From Actinoalloteichus caeruleus DSM 43889 (GTDB lineage Bacteria; Actinomycetota; Actinomycetes; Mycobacteriales; Pseudonocardiaceae), in contig NZ_AUBJ02000001.1 of assembly GCF_000429185.2 (NCBI RefSeq), positions 5,084,001 to 5,148,000 of the forward strand: DNA of 64,000 nt, given 5' to 3'. The position numbers and the translations under genes were made by a program. The notes under the pieces were generated by a model. The model was given only the letters and a program-made list of their open reading frames with translations, was not told the origin of the DNA and did no database searches. Shown here in pieces: positions 17,433-27,251 of this stretch. The stretch's first letter is position 1, and each line of letters starts with the position of its first letter.

Positions 17433-20147
17433 TCAGAACCGGTCGGGTACCAGGGCCAGCGTCTGGATGGCGGCCAGGCCGTACTGGGCGCTGGCATTGG
17501 TGGACACGAAGTCGGTCTCGTCCACCGGGTTCAGCGCGGACGGGCCTTCCACGCGGCGTCGTTCCCAGGTCAGGTCCCGGGGGTAGCCGGCCTCGCCCCG
17601 GTAGAACTCCTCCTTGGCGCGCTGGGCCAGGTCCTCGTCCCCGAGCCGGTTCGCCGCGTAGGCGGTGAGCCGGCAGTGCGCCTGCCGGAGGTTGAGGTTC
17701 CCCAGGTGTCGTCCCAGTTCGGCCTCCTGCTCCTCTCGCGAGGCGTTGTACAGCCGGCAGTACCCCAACCATGCCTCGGCGAACCCGGTCTCCTCCGGCA
17801 CGAGCCTCACCAGTTCGGAGCAGATCTCGGTGAGGCCGTGCACGGCGCTGAGGTGGGAGGCCCTGGCCACGTCGGAGTCCGAGCTGTACGCCCCGGTGTC
17901 CATGTCGTAGCGGACGTCGTCGGTGAAGAAGCCCCTGGAGAGCTCCCCGATGGTGCGCATGCTGGTCAGCAGCTTGTCCCGGTAGGTGTCGTCGCCGCCC
18001 CGTTCCCACTCGGCCAGCCAGGCGGCGGACAGCGCCCCCCAGTCGGTGCCCAGGCCGATGGCGAGGGCGTTCGGGTCCGGGGCGTACTCGCCCTCGCGGA
18101 TCTTGCGGATCGGGTCGAGGGTCAGGAAGGTCCGGTCGGCGTCGACGAGCTCGCGCATGAGGTCGCCGACGCGTTCGTCGGCGGTGAGGAAGTAGTAGAA
18201 GCGCCGGTAGGCGACCGTGCTGATCCGCACCTGCTTGGCGCTGCACCCCCAGTGCTGCACGTTGTGGCGCGTGCCGAGCCCGGCGTAGGGGCCGGAGTGG
18301 TAGACGTCGGTCTCCCCGGTGTGCCGGGTCATCGCCTCGGCCATTCGGAAGACGTCGGCCCGGCCGCTGCGCAGGTAGGAGTACCAGAGCCACAGGTCAG
18401 GCGAGAGTTCGGAGTTGTCCCACGCGTACCCGCCGATGTCGTACCGCCAGGTGTGCCGGTCCCCGTCGTAGGTGTGCATGACGTCGCCGTAGTCCCAGAA
18501 CCCGTACCAGTGGTGCTGGTCGACCTGGTCGCGGTGGAACTCGAAGAGGAAGTCGAGCCGGTCCTCGATCTCGGCGCGTTCCGGGGTGGACCGGTCGACG
18601 GGGGCCCAGTCGCCGAACACCCCGGCCCGGTGGTGGTGTTCGGGCGTGGTCACCAGCTGCGGGGGCGTGCGGACGGTGTCGGCCATCGCCACCAGGCGGT
18701 CCGCCTCGGGGGTCGCGTCCAACGCCCAGAACATCAGTTCGCTCGTCCTGGCGATGCCCTCGGCGGTGCCGAAACCCGGCTCGTAGTCCTCGTAGGTGAT
18801 CTCCAGGCCCTCGCGTTGCTCGGGGTAGTCGTCCATGCCGAGGCCGTCGTGGTAGAACCGCACGTCCATCGGCGGGGCGTCGGGGGACCACAGCCAGACG
18901 GTCACCTCGGCCTCGTCCCCGGCGGCCCCTCGGACGTCCAGCTGGGTGGGGCACTTCTGCCAGAAGTCGCGCATGCCGAAGCCGAGTCCGCCGCTGACCC
19001 CGCCGACGTACCCGAAGCCGGCGGCCCGGTGACCGGAGTCGACGGTGATCCAGGCGTGCCCTGGGCTGGTGCGTTTGCGGATCTGGAAGCCCTCGGAGGT
19101 GAGCTGGGCGAGGGTGAAGTCCCCCCAGGTCGGGATCAGGTGCAGTCGGGTCCGCACGTTATCGGGGAAGGTGTCGACGGGCGGGGTGGCCCGTCCGGCC
19201 ACCTGCGCGTCCCGCACCTCCTGGCCGGGGTCCCGGCGCAGCCCGGTCAGTCCTCGCACCGCCTCGGAGAGCAGGCCGTGCCCGTCGCCGACGAGGCGGA
19301 CGTGCCGGTCGTGCGGTTGGTCGCGCATCACCACGCGGAACCGGATGCCCAGGGCCCGGATGAAGTCGGAGGAGCCGTTGGAGTCGAACACGAAGGTGTG
19401 CATCATCCGGACGTGTTCGGCGCCGGCGTAGAGGTAGAGCCGGACGGTGAAGGGCAGCCACTCGCGGCCTCGCTGGCCGCGGTGGGTGCCGGTGATCCGC
19501 ACGACCGCCCGGATCGGGCCGTCCTGCTCCACCTCGACGCTGTCGATGTGGCTGACGAACCTGGCCCGGCGGGTGCTGCCGTCCTCGGAGTCCTCGACGC
19601 CGTCCTGCCACTGGCAGACCAGTTCCCCGCCCCGCGCGATCTCCCGTCCCCCTCGGCTCATGGAGGCGATGAGGGTGGTGCCGGAGCGGTTGATCCGGCA
19701 GCGCAGGACCCCGGTGTCGACCATGACGTGGTCGGCGCGTTCGGTGACCCGCACCTTCGTGCGGGGTGCCAGGCCGGCCCCTGGTTCGAGGACGTACTCC
19801 TCGGCGGCGGGGGCGGCGGCGCCGATCGCGCAGGCCGACCACTTCAGCGACCCGTCCGGCCAGTAGCCGATCGGCCAGGTCTGCACCGGGACTCGGTCGC
19901 CGCCGGCGGTGCGGAGGGAGAAGGACTGGTCGGCGGGCAGCGTTCCCTTCGGCCAGGACACCCCCCAGGTGCTGCCCACGTTCTCGGTGGGGGTGGACTC
20001 CAACCACCGGATGGGGGCGGGTCTGGCGGCGGGGACGTCCTCACCGTCTGCGGCGGTGGCCTGGGAGGCGAGCAGCCACGGCAGTTGGGTGGCGGCTCCG
20101 ACCGCCGCGGTGCCCTGCATGAAGGTGCGTCTGGCGAAACCGGTCAT
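17433..20147 (-). CDS. Tat-exported exo-rhamnogalacturonan lyase-like protein (PcRGLX/YetA type)
   Basis: A 904-residue secreted protein. The N-terminus has a twin-arginine signal (FARRTFMQGTAAVGAA, cleavage near residues 30-34). The mature part starts with a RIFT-barrel-like domain (IRWLESTPTENVGSTWGVSW), a beta-rich region (LRCRINRSGTTLIASM, FVFDSNGSSDFIRALGIRF), and from about residue 500 an alpha-toroid region (HHWYGFWDYGDVMHTYDGD, GGYAWDNSELSPDLWLWYSY). This matches the exo-rhamnogalacturonan lyase family (PcRGLX, PL26-like), which trims rhamnogalacturonan-I. The context of rhamnose catabolism, pectate lyase and sugar importers fits. Precise substrate is inferred. ATG start with GAGGAG upstream. 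Confidence 0.75.
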   Translation of the reverse strand: MTGFARRTFMQGTAAVGAATQLPWLLASQATAADGEDVPAARPAPIRWLESTPTENVGSTWGVSWPKGTLPADQSFSLRTAGGDRVPVQTWPIGYWPDGSLKWSACAIGAAAPAAEEYVLEPGAGLAPRTKVRVTERADHVMVDTGVLRCRINRSGTTLIASMSRGGREIARGGELVCQWQDGVEDSEDGSTRRARFVSHIDSVEVEQDGPIRAVVRITGTHRGQRGREWLPFTVRLYLYAGAEHVRMMHTFVFDSNGSSDFIRALGIRFRVVMRDQPHDRHVRLVGDGHGLLSEAVRGLTGLRRDPGQEVRDAQVAGRATPPVDTFPDNVRTRLHLIPTWGDFTLAQLTSEGFQIRKRTSPGHAWITVDSGHRAAGFGYVGGVSGGLGFGMRDFWQKCPTQLDVRGAAGDEAEVTVWLWSPDAPPMDVRFYHDGLGMDDYPEQREGLEITYEDYEPGFGTAEGIARTSELMFWALDATPEADRLVAMADTVRTPPQLVTTPEHHHRAGVFGDWAPVDRSTPERAEIEDRLDFLFEFHRDQVDQHHWYGFWDYGDVMHTYDGDRHTWRYDIGGYAWDNSELSPDLWLWYSYLRSGRADVFRMAEAMTRHTGETDVYHSGPYAGLGTRHNVQHWGCSAKQVRISTVAYRRFYYFLTADERVGDLMRELVDADRTFLTLDPIRKIREGEYAPDPNALAIGLGTDWGALSAAWLAEWERGGDDTYRDKLLTSMRTIGELSRGFFTDDVRYDMDTGAYSSDSDVARASHLSAVHGLTEICSELVRLVPEETGFAEAWLGYCRLYNASREEQEAELGRHLGNLNLRQAHCRLTAYAANRLGDEDLAQRAKEEFYRGEAGYPRDLTWERRRVEGPSALNPVDETDFVSTNASAQYGLAAIQTLALVPDRF

Positions 20148-20247
20148 CGGTGATCAGCTCCTCGTCGTTGGGGGCTGGGGGGAGGGTGGGACCGGGTGGG
20201 ATGTGCTGGTCCTCGGCCCGCCGGGGCCGTGGCCAGCCGGGGGCGGG

Positions 20248-21555
20248 TCAGGTGATCAGCTGGCGGGCTTCGGTCATCAGCTGGGCGGCGCCCTCCTCGA
20301 CGGTGAGGTTGCCGAAGTTGACCGAGTCGTAGATCCGGCTGAAGTTGCGCTTCAACGACCCGGAGCCCCGCGGCGGTGGGGGCGGGGCCTCCCCGAGGGC
20401 GTCGGACACGCTCTCCTCGAACTCGAAGAGCAGCTCCTCAACGCCGGACAGGTCCTCCGCGACGGCCGCGCGCACCTCGGCGTTCGGCGGGGTCCCCCGG
20501 GTGGTGCCCAGGATGCGGCCGGCTTCGACGTCGTTCATGAGGAAGTCCACCAGCATCGCGGACTCGCGCGGGTGCTCGGTGCCGGCGCTGACGCTGATCT
20601 GGATCGAGGTGGAGGCGTACGCCCCGTACTCGCCGTTGCGGCTCGGCCACGGCGCCAAGGCCATCTCCTCGCCGAGGATCGGGAAGAACCCGGCCGAGCT
20701 CCCGAGGTAGCTCAGTTCGGCGCCGGCGGTGCCGGACGCCAGCGGGGACGTGTCGAGGTTCCCGCTGATCTGGGTGGTGATCTCCACGGGGGTCGCCGCG
20801 CCCTCGTCCCGCATCTCCTGCGTGTAGGTCCAGTAGTCGACGAGGTCCTCCTCGGTGAAACCGATTTCACCGTCGTCGGTGTAAAGGATCTTGCCGTCCT
20901 GGAGGAGCCAGAACTGGAACCAGTCGATCGCCCAGCCGGGATCGGTCAGCCCGTGGACCTCCCCGTCGGTGTGTTCGCTGATGGTGCGGGCGGCCGCCCG
21001 CAGGTCGTCCCACGTCCAGCCCATCTCGGGTGGTTCGAGTCCGGCCTCGGCCCACACCCGCGAGTTGTAGGCGACGGTCTGGGTGCTGCGGCCCAGCGGG
21101 ACGGCGAAGCGCCCGTCCCCGGTCTCCCCGGACCGGAGGCCGGCCGGGTCGACGTCGTCGATGTCGAGGACGTCACCGGTGAAGTCGTCGAGGTCGGCGA
21201 GGGCGCCGCGTTCCGCGTACTCGCGCAGGTAGCCGGCGTCCATCTGCAGGACGTCCGGTGCGCTGCCACCGGCGATCTGGGTCGACATCTTCTCGAAGTA
21301 GGAGTCGAACCCGGAGAAGGAGGTCTCCACGGTGATGCCCTCGTGTCGGCTCTCGAAGAGCTCGACCGCCTCCATGGTGGCGTTCGCCCGGTCGTCGTTG
21401 CCGTACCAGGTGAAGTGGATGGTCGCCGTGCCGGAGTCGTCGGCGGTCGACCCGCAGGCGGCGAGGCCCAGGGTTCCGGTGACCGCCAGGCTCGCGAGCA
21501 GGGCCGTGGTCGTCGTGGTTCGGCTTCCACCCCGCAGGGGTACGTCAGCGCGCAT
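20248..21555 (-). CDS. Extracellular sugar-binding lipoprotein of an ABC importer (SBP 2)
   Basis: A 435-residue family 1 solute-binding lipoprotein, lipobox LAAC near residue 34, with IHFTWYGNDDRANAT, APDVLQMDAGYLREYAERG and GWTWDDLRAAAR. It is a paralogue of the proteins at 12352 and 32123, ending in EAPPPPPRG, a basic residue and a helical tail. It lies 100 bp upstream of the exo-lyase gene on the same strand, so the two may form an operon in which the lyase product is bound by this protein. No permeases are adjacent. A LacI-type operator (21617-21629) lies 62 bp upstream. Confidence 0.88.
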   Translation of the reverse strand: MRADVPLRGGSRTTTTTALLASLAVTGTLGLAACGSTADDSGTATIHFTWYGNDDRANATMEAVELFESRHEGITVETSFSGFDSYFEKMSTQIAGGSAPDVLQMDAGYLREYAERGALADLDDFTGDVLDIDDVDPAGLRSGETGDGRFAVPLGRSTQTVAYNSRVWAEAGLEPPEMGWTWDDLRAAARTISEHTDGEVHGLTDPGWAIDWFQFWLLQDGKILYTDDGEIGFTEEDLVDYWTYTQEMRDEGAATPVEITTQISGNLDTSPLASGTAGAELSYLGSSAGFFPILGEEMALAPWPSRNGEYGAYASTSIQISVSAGTEHPRESAMLVDFLMNDVEAGRILGTTRGTPPNAEVRAAVAEDLSGVEELLFEFEESVSDALGEAPPPPPRGSGSLKRNFSRIYDSVNFGNLTVEEGAAQLMTEARQLIT

Positions 21556-21616
21556 CGCGGTTCTCCTCGGTTCGGGCGCGGCCGCGTCGCCGGACCCGTG
21601 CCTGGAAAACTAGTAT

Positions 21617-21629
21617 GGAAACGTTTTCC
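21617..21629. promoter_or_regulatory. LacI-type operator between SBP 2 and the DUF2264 gene
   Basis: GGAAACGTTTTCC contains the palindromic core AAACGTTT with GGAA/TTCC flanks and resembles the sites at 33492 and 33642. It lies in the 181-bp gap between divergent genes and could repress both. Confidence 0.55.
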
Positions 21630-21736
21630 GTCAATCACGTCATCGACCTTGACCGGATGCGGTCAGCGCCGGTGGGGGTGGGGTGCGGCGTTTCGTCGCT
21701 ACCGTGGCCCGAACCGAAACGGAAGGGGCTGTCGAC

Positions 21737-23741
21737 GTGTCGCTGACCGGGGAGGACCGCGCGCTCTCGCCCTACACGGGGTGGACACGCGCGCACTGGG
21801 AGGACCTGGCTGATCGGCTGCTGCTCGCGGTGCGGCCGCACGCCTCGGCCTCGTCCGCGCTCGTCCGGTTACCCGGGACGGCGTCCCGCTCCGGGGAGTG
21901 GAGCGACGGGTTGGAGGGCTTCGCGCGGACGTTCCTGTCCGCGGCCTTCCGGGTCGCCGGGGCGGGCGGGAACGACCCCCACGACCTGCTGGGCTGGTAT
22001 GCCCGTGGGCTGGCCAACGGCACCGATCCCGACCACCCCGAGCGGTGGCCCCGGCTGACCGAGCTGCGGCAGGCGAGGGTGGAGGCCGCGTCGGTGGCGA
22101 TCGCGTTGCACGAGACCCGGCCCTGGTTGTGGGACCGCCTCGACCAGCGGGTCCGGGACCAGGTGGTGGCCTGGTTCGCCCCGTTCGTGGGAGAGCCCCC
22201 GGTCGACAGCAACTGGGTCTGGTTCCAGACGATCGTGGAGGCCTTCCTCCGCTCCGTCGGCGGTCCGTGGTCGCGGGAGGACATCGAGCGCAACTGCGCC
22301 ATGACCGATTCGTGGCATCGGGGCGGTGGCTGGTACACCGACGGCGGACGCCGTTCCTTCGACCACTACTGCGCCTGGGCCTTCCACTTCTACCCGCTCT
22401 GGTACTGCCGGATGTCGGGAGGCACCGAGCCGGGGGTGGCCGAGCTGCGGGCGCGCTACCAGGACCGGCTCCGGTCCTTCCTCGGCGACTACGCCACCCT
22501 GGTGGGCGGGGACGGGGCGCCGCTCTTCCAGGGCCGGTCGTTGACCTACCGCTGGGCGACGCTCGCCCCGGTGTGGACGGCGGCCTTGTTCGACTGCTCC
22601 CCGTTGCCCGCCGGCCAGCTGCGGAGGTGGGCGAGCGGCACGGTCCGGTACTTCCTCGACCGGGGGGCGCTCGACACCGACGACCTGCTCACGACGGGGT
22701 GGCACGGCCCGTTCCCGCCGCTGGCCCAGTGGTATTCGGGCCCCGGTTCGCCCTACTGGGCGAGCAAGGGGATGGCCGGGCTGCTGTTGCCCGGGGACCA
22801 CCCGGTGTGGACCGCCGTCGAGGAACCGATGGCCATCGAGCGGGGGGACGTGGCCCGTGCGCTGCCGGCCCCCGGCTGGCTGGTCTCCGGGACCAGCGCG
22901 GACGGGATCGTCCGGGTGGTCAACCACGGCACGGACCGCGCGGCGACCGACGAACCCGCTGTCGACCGCCCCGTCTACACCGCCTACGGGTTCTCCACGG
23001 CGACCGCGACCGTGCAGGACCCCGACACTGGACTGCGCCCGGGCCGTGGGCTGGTCGCCGAGCCGGTGGACTCGGCCGTCGTGCTGCTCGACGCCGAGGG
23101 GCGGCCCTCCCACCGGCCGCCCGTCCAGTCGCTGGGAGTCCGTGCCGGGGGTGCCCTGTCGGCGTTCTCCCGCCACCGGGCCCACTGGTCGTCGGTCGAG
23201 GGCGGGGAGGACGGTGACCTGGTCCCGGGTCCCTGGTTGACGGTCGGGTCGGTGGTGCGCGGCCCGTGGGAGGTGCGGTTGGTCCGGGTCGACGCGCCGG
23301 GCACGGATCGCCCCGAGGGCGGTGCGCCGTCCGGCGGGGCACTCCGGTTGCGGATCACCGGGTGGCCGGTGGCCGGGGACTCCGCGCCGACCGAACGGCG
23401 GACGGCCGGGGGGTGGAGGCGAGCGCGGGAGGTCTCCGCAGCCTGCTGGCCGGACCCGGCCCCGCCGACGCCGACTGGGCCGTGGGCACGATCACCGGGC
23501 AGGGCCGTTCCGCGCTCGGCTCCCGGCACGCGGTGCCCGCCGCCACCACGTCCTCGGTGCGGCCGGGGCGGTGGTACTGGGTGGTGGTCGGTCTGGTGGG
23601 GGACGCCGAGCCGGTGCCGGGGCCGGACGCGGGGAGCTCGGCGACGGCGGGCGTCCTCCCCGGGTCGCGCTCGTCGAGCGGGGCGGGCAGGTCGCCGTGG
23701 AGTGGCCGGACGGGCAGGCGCACACGGTCCCACTGCCCTGA
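21737..23741 (+). CDS. DUF2264 domain protein with two apparent frameshifts
   Basis: Starts at GTG 21737 with GGAAGGGG upstream and opens with the family signature SPYTGWTRAHWEDLADRLLL, then HETRPWLWDRLDQ, DSNWVWFQTIVEAFLRS and SHRPPVQSLGVRAGG-like segments, an all-alpha toroid plus a beta C-terminus. Family-like sequence leaves the first frame at the G6 run 23408-23413 (continuing VEASAGGLRSLLAGPG in another frame) and shifts again at the G4 run 23631-23634 (continuing ELGDGGRPPRVALVERGGQ to a stop at 23741). Both are single-base losses in G runs. Read without correction, the first frame ends at 23782 with a low-complexity Arg/Pro tail. Either sequence errors or a recent pseudogene. A role in pectin use is inferred from position. 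Confidence 0.7.
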
Positions 23742-23764
23742 TCACCCCCGCCGCGCCGGCACGT

Positions 23765-23791
23765 CCCGCACGGTCGTGGTGACCGTGCGGG
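23765..23791. terminator. Strong bidirectional terminator hairpin
   Basis: CCCGCACGGTC and GACCGTGCGGG form a perfect 11-bp stem with a 5-base loop between the convergent DUF2264 and lspA genes. Its position supports the corrected DUF2264 end at 23741 rather than 23782. Confidence 0.65.
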
Positions 23792-23800
23792 CCGAGGGGG

Positions 23801-24499
23801 TCAGTCCGTGCTCGCCGAGCCCCCCAGGGCGGACCGCTCCGCGCCGGGAGCGGGGGTGGCGGGAGGCGGGGTGCCGTCCGCGTCACCCCTGGCGGCGGTC
23901 CCGGTTCCGCTCGTGCCATCCCCCTCGGCTTCGCCGTCGGCCGGCCGACGGCCCTCCTGCCAGAAGACGAGCACCGCGAAGGCCAGCACACCGCAGGTGG
24001 TGAAGATGTCCGCGACGTTGAAGACCGCGAACCAGTCCACGGCGATGAAGTCGACGACGTGACCGGTGAGCGGGCCGTCCTCGGCGCGGAACAGCCGGTC
24101 GGCGAGGTTTCCGCAGGCACCGGCGACCACGACGGCCAGCAGCAGCTGGTTCGCCAGGCCCTCCCGCCTGCGGACGTGCATGACCAGCCAGCCGATGAGG
24201 AACAGCACCACTCCGATCAGCACGACCGTCAGCGCGGGGCCGATCTCGCTGCCCATGCCGAAGGCCACCCCGGGGTTGAAGACCAACCGGAAGCTGGTGG
24301 TCGGCAGCAGCGGGATGACCGTGCCGTCGCCGAGGGCCTCGAGGGCCCACCACTTGGTGAGCTGGTCGAGGGCGATGCCCAGGACGACGGTGACCGCGAC
24401 GAGGAGGGCGCCGGTGCGCACGGCCGGTCCGGTCACGGCGGGTGCTGGGTCGGTGCCGACGGTGCCCTCGGCGGTGTCCGTCGCGTCGGCTGCGCTCAT
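23801..24499 (-). CDS. lspA: Lipoprotein signal peptidase (signal peptidase II)
   Basis: A 232-residue inner-membrane aspartic protease that cleaves prolipoprotein signal peptides. Four hydrophobic segments are visible, with family motifs DQLTKWW, FNPGVAFG, the first catalytic Asp in GACGNLADRLF and the second in FNVADIF. The hydrophilic C-terminal tail (about 45 residues, Gly/Ala/Asp-rich) and N-terminal 25 residues are longer than in E. coli LspA but common in actinobacteria. Its placement among lipoprotein-type sugar-binding genes is noticeable, but no operon link is visible. The ATG is at 24499. Confidence 0.92.
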   Translation of the reverse strand: MSAADATDTAEGTVGTDPAPAVTGPAVRTGALLVAVTVVLGIALDQLTKWWALEALGDGTVIPLLPTTSFRLVFNPGVAFGMGSEIGPALTVVLIGVVLFLIGWLVMHVRRREGLANQLLLAVVVAGACGNLADRLFRAEDGPLTGHVVDFIAVDWFAVFNVADIFTTCGVLAFAVLVFWQEGRRPADGEAEGDGTSGTGTAARGDADGTPPPATPAPGAERSALGGSASTD

Positions 24500-24810
24500 C
24501 GGGGCGCCGCTCCCTTCGAAGGTCGGTTCGGGGCTGGCGCCCCCGCCGGCGGGGAAGCCGGACAGCGTCGAATATATGGGACATGCCCTCTGGTGCCGGT
24601 GGGGTGAAGCGCACCCGCCGCACCGGGGCGACCCGCGTCCGACGTCGAGTGGTGTCCGTCGGACGGGTGGTCGCCGGCCGAGGGGCCCGTTCCGGCCGGG
24701 CCGGAACGCCCGGCGTCGGGCGGGTGGCTCGTTAGGGTGCTCCGGACGGTTGGTCGTCGTCCCGTCGTTCCCGCCTCCGGCGGGGCGGGGCCGGATTCAG
24801 GGAGTCGCTC

Positions 24811-25566
24811 GTGCTCGTACCAGGTCTGGTGTCGGTCACCTTCCGGTCGCTCGGCGTGCCCGAGATCGTGGATCTCGCGGCGGCGAACGGCTTGTCGGCG
24901 GTGCACTGGGGTGGTGACGTCCACGTCCCCGTCGGCGCCTTCGACCGGGCGGTCGACGCCAGGGCGCGGTGCGCGGACGCCGGGCTGGAGGTCGAGGCGT
25001 ACGGCTCCTACTACCGCGCTGGTGACACCGACCCGGGCGAGTTCGCCCGGGTCGTGGCGACGGCCGAGGAACTGGGGGCTCCCGCGATCCGGGTGTGGGC
25101 CGGGGTGGCGGGCTCGGCCGAGGTGGACTCGGAGCGGCGCGCGGCCGTGGTCGACGACCTCCGGCGGTGCGGTGAGGTGGCGGCCGCCCGGGGGATCCGG
25201 GTGGTGGTGGAGTACCACCCCGGGACCCTGACCGACGACCCGGGGTCAGCGCGACGGCTGTTCGACGAGCTCGACCCGGCTGAGGTCCGCTCCTACTGGC
25301 AGCCGGGCGCGGAGCCGGACCCGGCGGTCTCGGTGCGGGAGATCGAGGCGCTGTCGGACCGGATCGACGGCGCGCACGTGTTCTCCTGGGGCCCGGGGGG
25401 CTTCCACGACCGGCTGCCGCTCGCCGAGCGGGCCGACCACTGGGTTCCCGTGCTCGAGCGGTTGGCGGGTGGACCCCGGCGGCACGTGCTGCTGGAGTTC
25501 GTGCGGGACGACTCGCCGGCGGCCTTCGCCCGGGACGCCGCGACCCTCCTGGAGTGGCTGCGCTGA
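24811..25566 (+). CDS. Sugar phosphate isomerase/epimerase-like TIM-barrel protein
   Basis: A 251-residue protein of the xylose-isomerase-like TIM-barrel/AP endonuclease 2 superfamily. Visible strands include LVSVTFRSLGVPEIVDLAA, HWGGDVHVP, VEAYGSYYRAG, IRVWAGVAG, VVVEYHPGTLTD (Glu/His of the metal site), YWQPGAEPD and HVFSWGPGGFHDRLPL. Such enzymes isomerise or epimerise sugars or inositols. The substrate is unknown; proximity to pectinolytic genes suggests a sugar from pectin side chains. GTG start with AGGGAG upstream. Confidence 0.78.
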   Translation: MLVPGLVSVTFRSLGVPEIVDLAAANGLSAVHWGGDVHVPVGAFDRAVDARARCADAGLEVEAYGSYYRAGDTDPGEFARVVATAEELGAPAIRVWAGVAGSAEVDSERRAAVVDDLRRCGEVAAARGIRVVVEYHPGTLTDDPGSARRLFDELDPAEVRSYWQPGAEPDPAVSVREIEALSDRIDGAHVFSWGPGGFHDRLPLAERADHWVPVLERLAGGPRRHVLLEFVRDDSPAAFARDAATLLEWLR

Positions 25567-25940
25567 GCGGTGCCGGGCCGCCGGAGGGGCCGGGTCGATG
25601 CGGGCGGGGGAGGCCGGCCCCGGCCCGGTGCGGCGTTCGAGGTCCACCGCCGGAATTCCCCGCGCCGGCTGGCGGGGTTCGGGCCGTGGAAAGGGTGTTC
25701 GCGGTGCTGCGGTACCGCTGTTCGGCGGAAGGGGAAGGGCTCTCGTGGGGTGGTTCCGGCGCTTCGAGTAAGCGTTTTCCCAACCTTGCCGGAAACCGTT
25801 GACTTCCCGGATTCCCGCACTATTTTCGACTGTCAGGACCCGGGGCACTCGCGTTCTCCGCAGGAGTCCCGAAACCGTGCCGGATGTTCGTTCGGCGCGG
25901 CTGGAGACGGTCCGCAGCCGAGGTCGCAAAGGAGCGCAGG
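25567..25940 (+). promoter_or_regulatory. Upstream region of the pectate lyase gene with a degenerate LacI-type site
   Basis: This 374-bp gap contains no convincing gene. At 25767-25780, AGTAAGCGTTTTCC agrees with GGAAAGCGCTTTCC at 11 of 14 positions, the right half being best conserved. The stretch from 25750 to 25870 is noticeably less GC-rich than its surroundings, as expected of a regulatory region. Confidence 0.4.
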
Positions 25941-27251
25941 GTGCGAAGATCCATTGTTCTGACGGGAGCGGTCATCGCCACGGCCGCGTTGGCCGCCCCC
26001 GTCGCGGTCGCCGACACCACGACCACCGGGGCACCCGACCTCGGTCGGCAGGTGCTCGGTGAGCGCGACGGCTGGGCGGCCGCCGAGGGGGGAACCACCG
26101 GTGGTGCCGCGGCCGAGGACGACGCGGTGTTCCACGTGGGCAACCGCGCCGAGCTGGTCGCCGCGCTCGACGGCGGCAGCCCCACCCCGAAGATCATCTA
26201 CGTGGACGGGGCCATCGAGGGGCACGAGGCGGACGACGGAACGCCGCTGAGCTGCGCGGACTTCGCCGACCCCGACTACTCCCTCGATGACTACCTCGCC
26301 GCCTACGACCCGGAGCACTGGGGCTACGAGGAGGAGCCGCACGGTCCGCTGGAGGACGCCCGCGACCGGTCGATGCGCAACCAGCGGGACCACATCCAGG
26401 TCCGGGTCGGTTCGAACACCACCCTCGTCGGCCTGGGCGCGGACGCCGAGATCCGGGGGCTCAACCTCTCGGTGCGGGACGCGGACAACGTCATCATCCG
26501 CAACATCACCTTCGAGGCGCCGGTCGACTGCTTCCCGGCCTGGGACCCCACCGACAACGAGGCGGGGGAGTGGAACTCGGAGTACGACGCCGTCGAGCTG
26601 CACGGCGCCACCCACGTCTGGGTCGACCACAACACCTTCCACGACGGTCGGTACCCCGACAGTTCGCAGCCGTGGTACTTCGGCCGCCCCTACCAGTGGC
26701 ATGACGGCCTGCTCGACATGGTGCGGGAGACCGACCTGGTGACGGTGTCCTGGAACGTCTTCCGGGACCACGACAAGACCATGCTGATCGGCAACTCGAA
26801 CAGCCGCTTCGAGGATCGGGGGAAGCTCCGGATCACCCTGCACCACAACGTCTTCTCCGAGACGCTGGAGCGTTCGCCCCGGGTCCGGTTCGGGCAGGTG
26901 CACGTCTACAACAACTACTACGAGTCGATCGACGGCCTCGGGTACCACGTCGGTGTCGGGGTGGAGTCGAAGGTGGTAACGGACAACAACTACTTCCGGT
27001 TGGGTGAGCGCTTCACCGCCGGCGACGTCGTCTACGACTGGGGCGGCACCGCCATCCGCACGCGTGGCGACGTGGTGGAGGACCAGGACGGACGCCGCCG
27101 CGTCGACCTCCGTGCCGAGCACAACCTCGCGCACGGCTCGGAACTGTCCGCCGACGTGGGCTGGGTCCCGCGTTGGCACGAACGGATCCACCCGGCCTCG
27201 GCCGTTCCCGGACTGGTCCCGGCCCGCGCCGGTGCCGGCCGGGTCGGCTGA
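25941..27251 (+). CDS. Secreted pectate lyase, polysaccharide lyase family 1
   Basis: A 436-residue exported enzyme cleaving polygalacturonate by beta-elimination. A Sec signal (RRSIVLTGAVIATAALAAP, cleavage near AVA-D) precedes the parallel beta-helix. PL1 landmarks are VGSNTTLVGLGADAEIRGLN, NVIIRNITFEAPVDCF, the calcium-site region EYDAVELHGATHVWVDHNTF near 226, and the catalytic Arg segment RSPRVRFGQVHVYNNYY near 310. The insertion following WHDGLLDMVRETDLVTVSWN is usual for the family. GTG start at 25941 with AAAGGAG upstream, chosen over an earlier in-frame start because the signal peptide begins here. Confidence 0.9.
   Translation: MRRSIVLTGAVIATAALAAPVAVADTTTTGAPDLGRQVLGERDGWAAAEGGTTGGAAAEDDAVFHVGNRAELVAALDGGSPTPKIIYVDGAIEGHEADDGTPLSCADFADPDYSLDDYLAAYDPEHWGYEEEPHGPLEDARDRSMRNQRDHIQVRVGSNTTLVGLGADAEIRGLNLSVRDADNVIIRNITFEAPVDCFPAWDPTDNEAGEWNSEYDAVELHGATHVWVDHNTFHDGRYPDSSQPWYFGRPYQWHDGLLDMVRETDLVTVSWNVFRDHDKTMLIGNSNSRFEDRGKLRITLHHNVFSETLERSPRVRFGQVHVYNNYYESIDGLGYHVGVGVESKVVTDNNYFRLGERFTAGDVVYDWGGTAIRTRGDVVEDQDGRRRVDLRAEHNLAHGSELSADVGWVPRWHERIHPASAVPGLVPARAGAGRVG

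Noticed and set aside
17277-20153. A 958-residue open frame on the plus strand
   Set aside because: It is antisense to the exo-lyase gene, Gly/Val/Pro-rich without any domain, and arises from high third-position GC.
21737-23741. Programmed ribosomal frameshifting in the DUF2264 gene
   Set aside because: No slippery heptamer or downstream pseudoknot is evident at either site; single-base losses in G runs explain both shifts.
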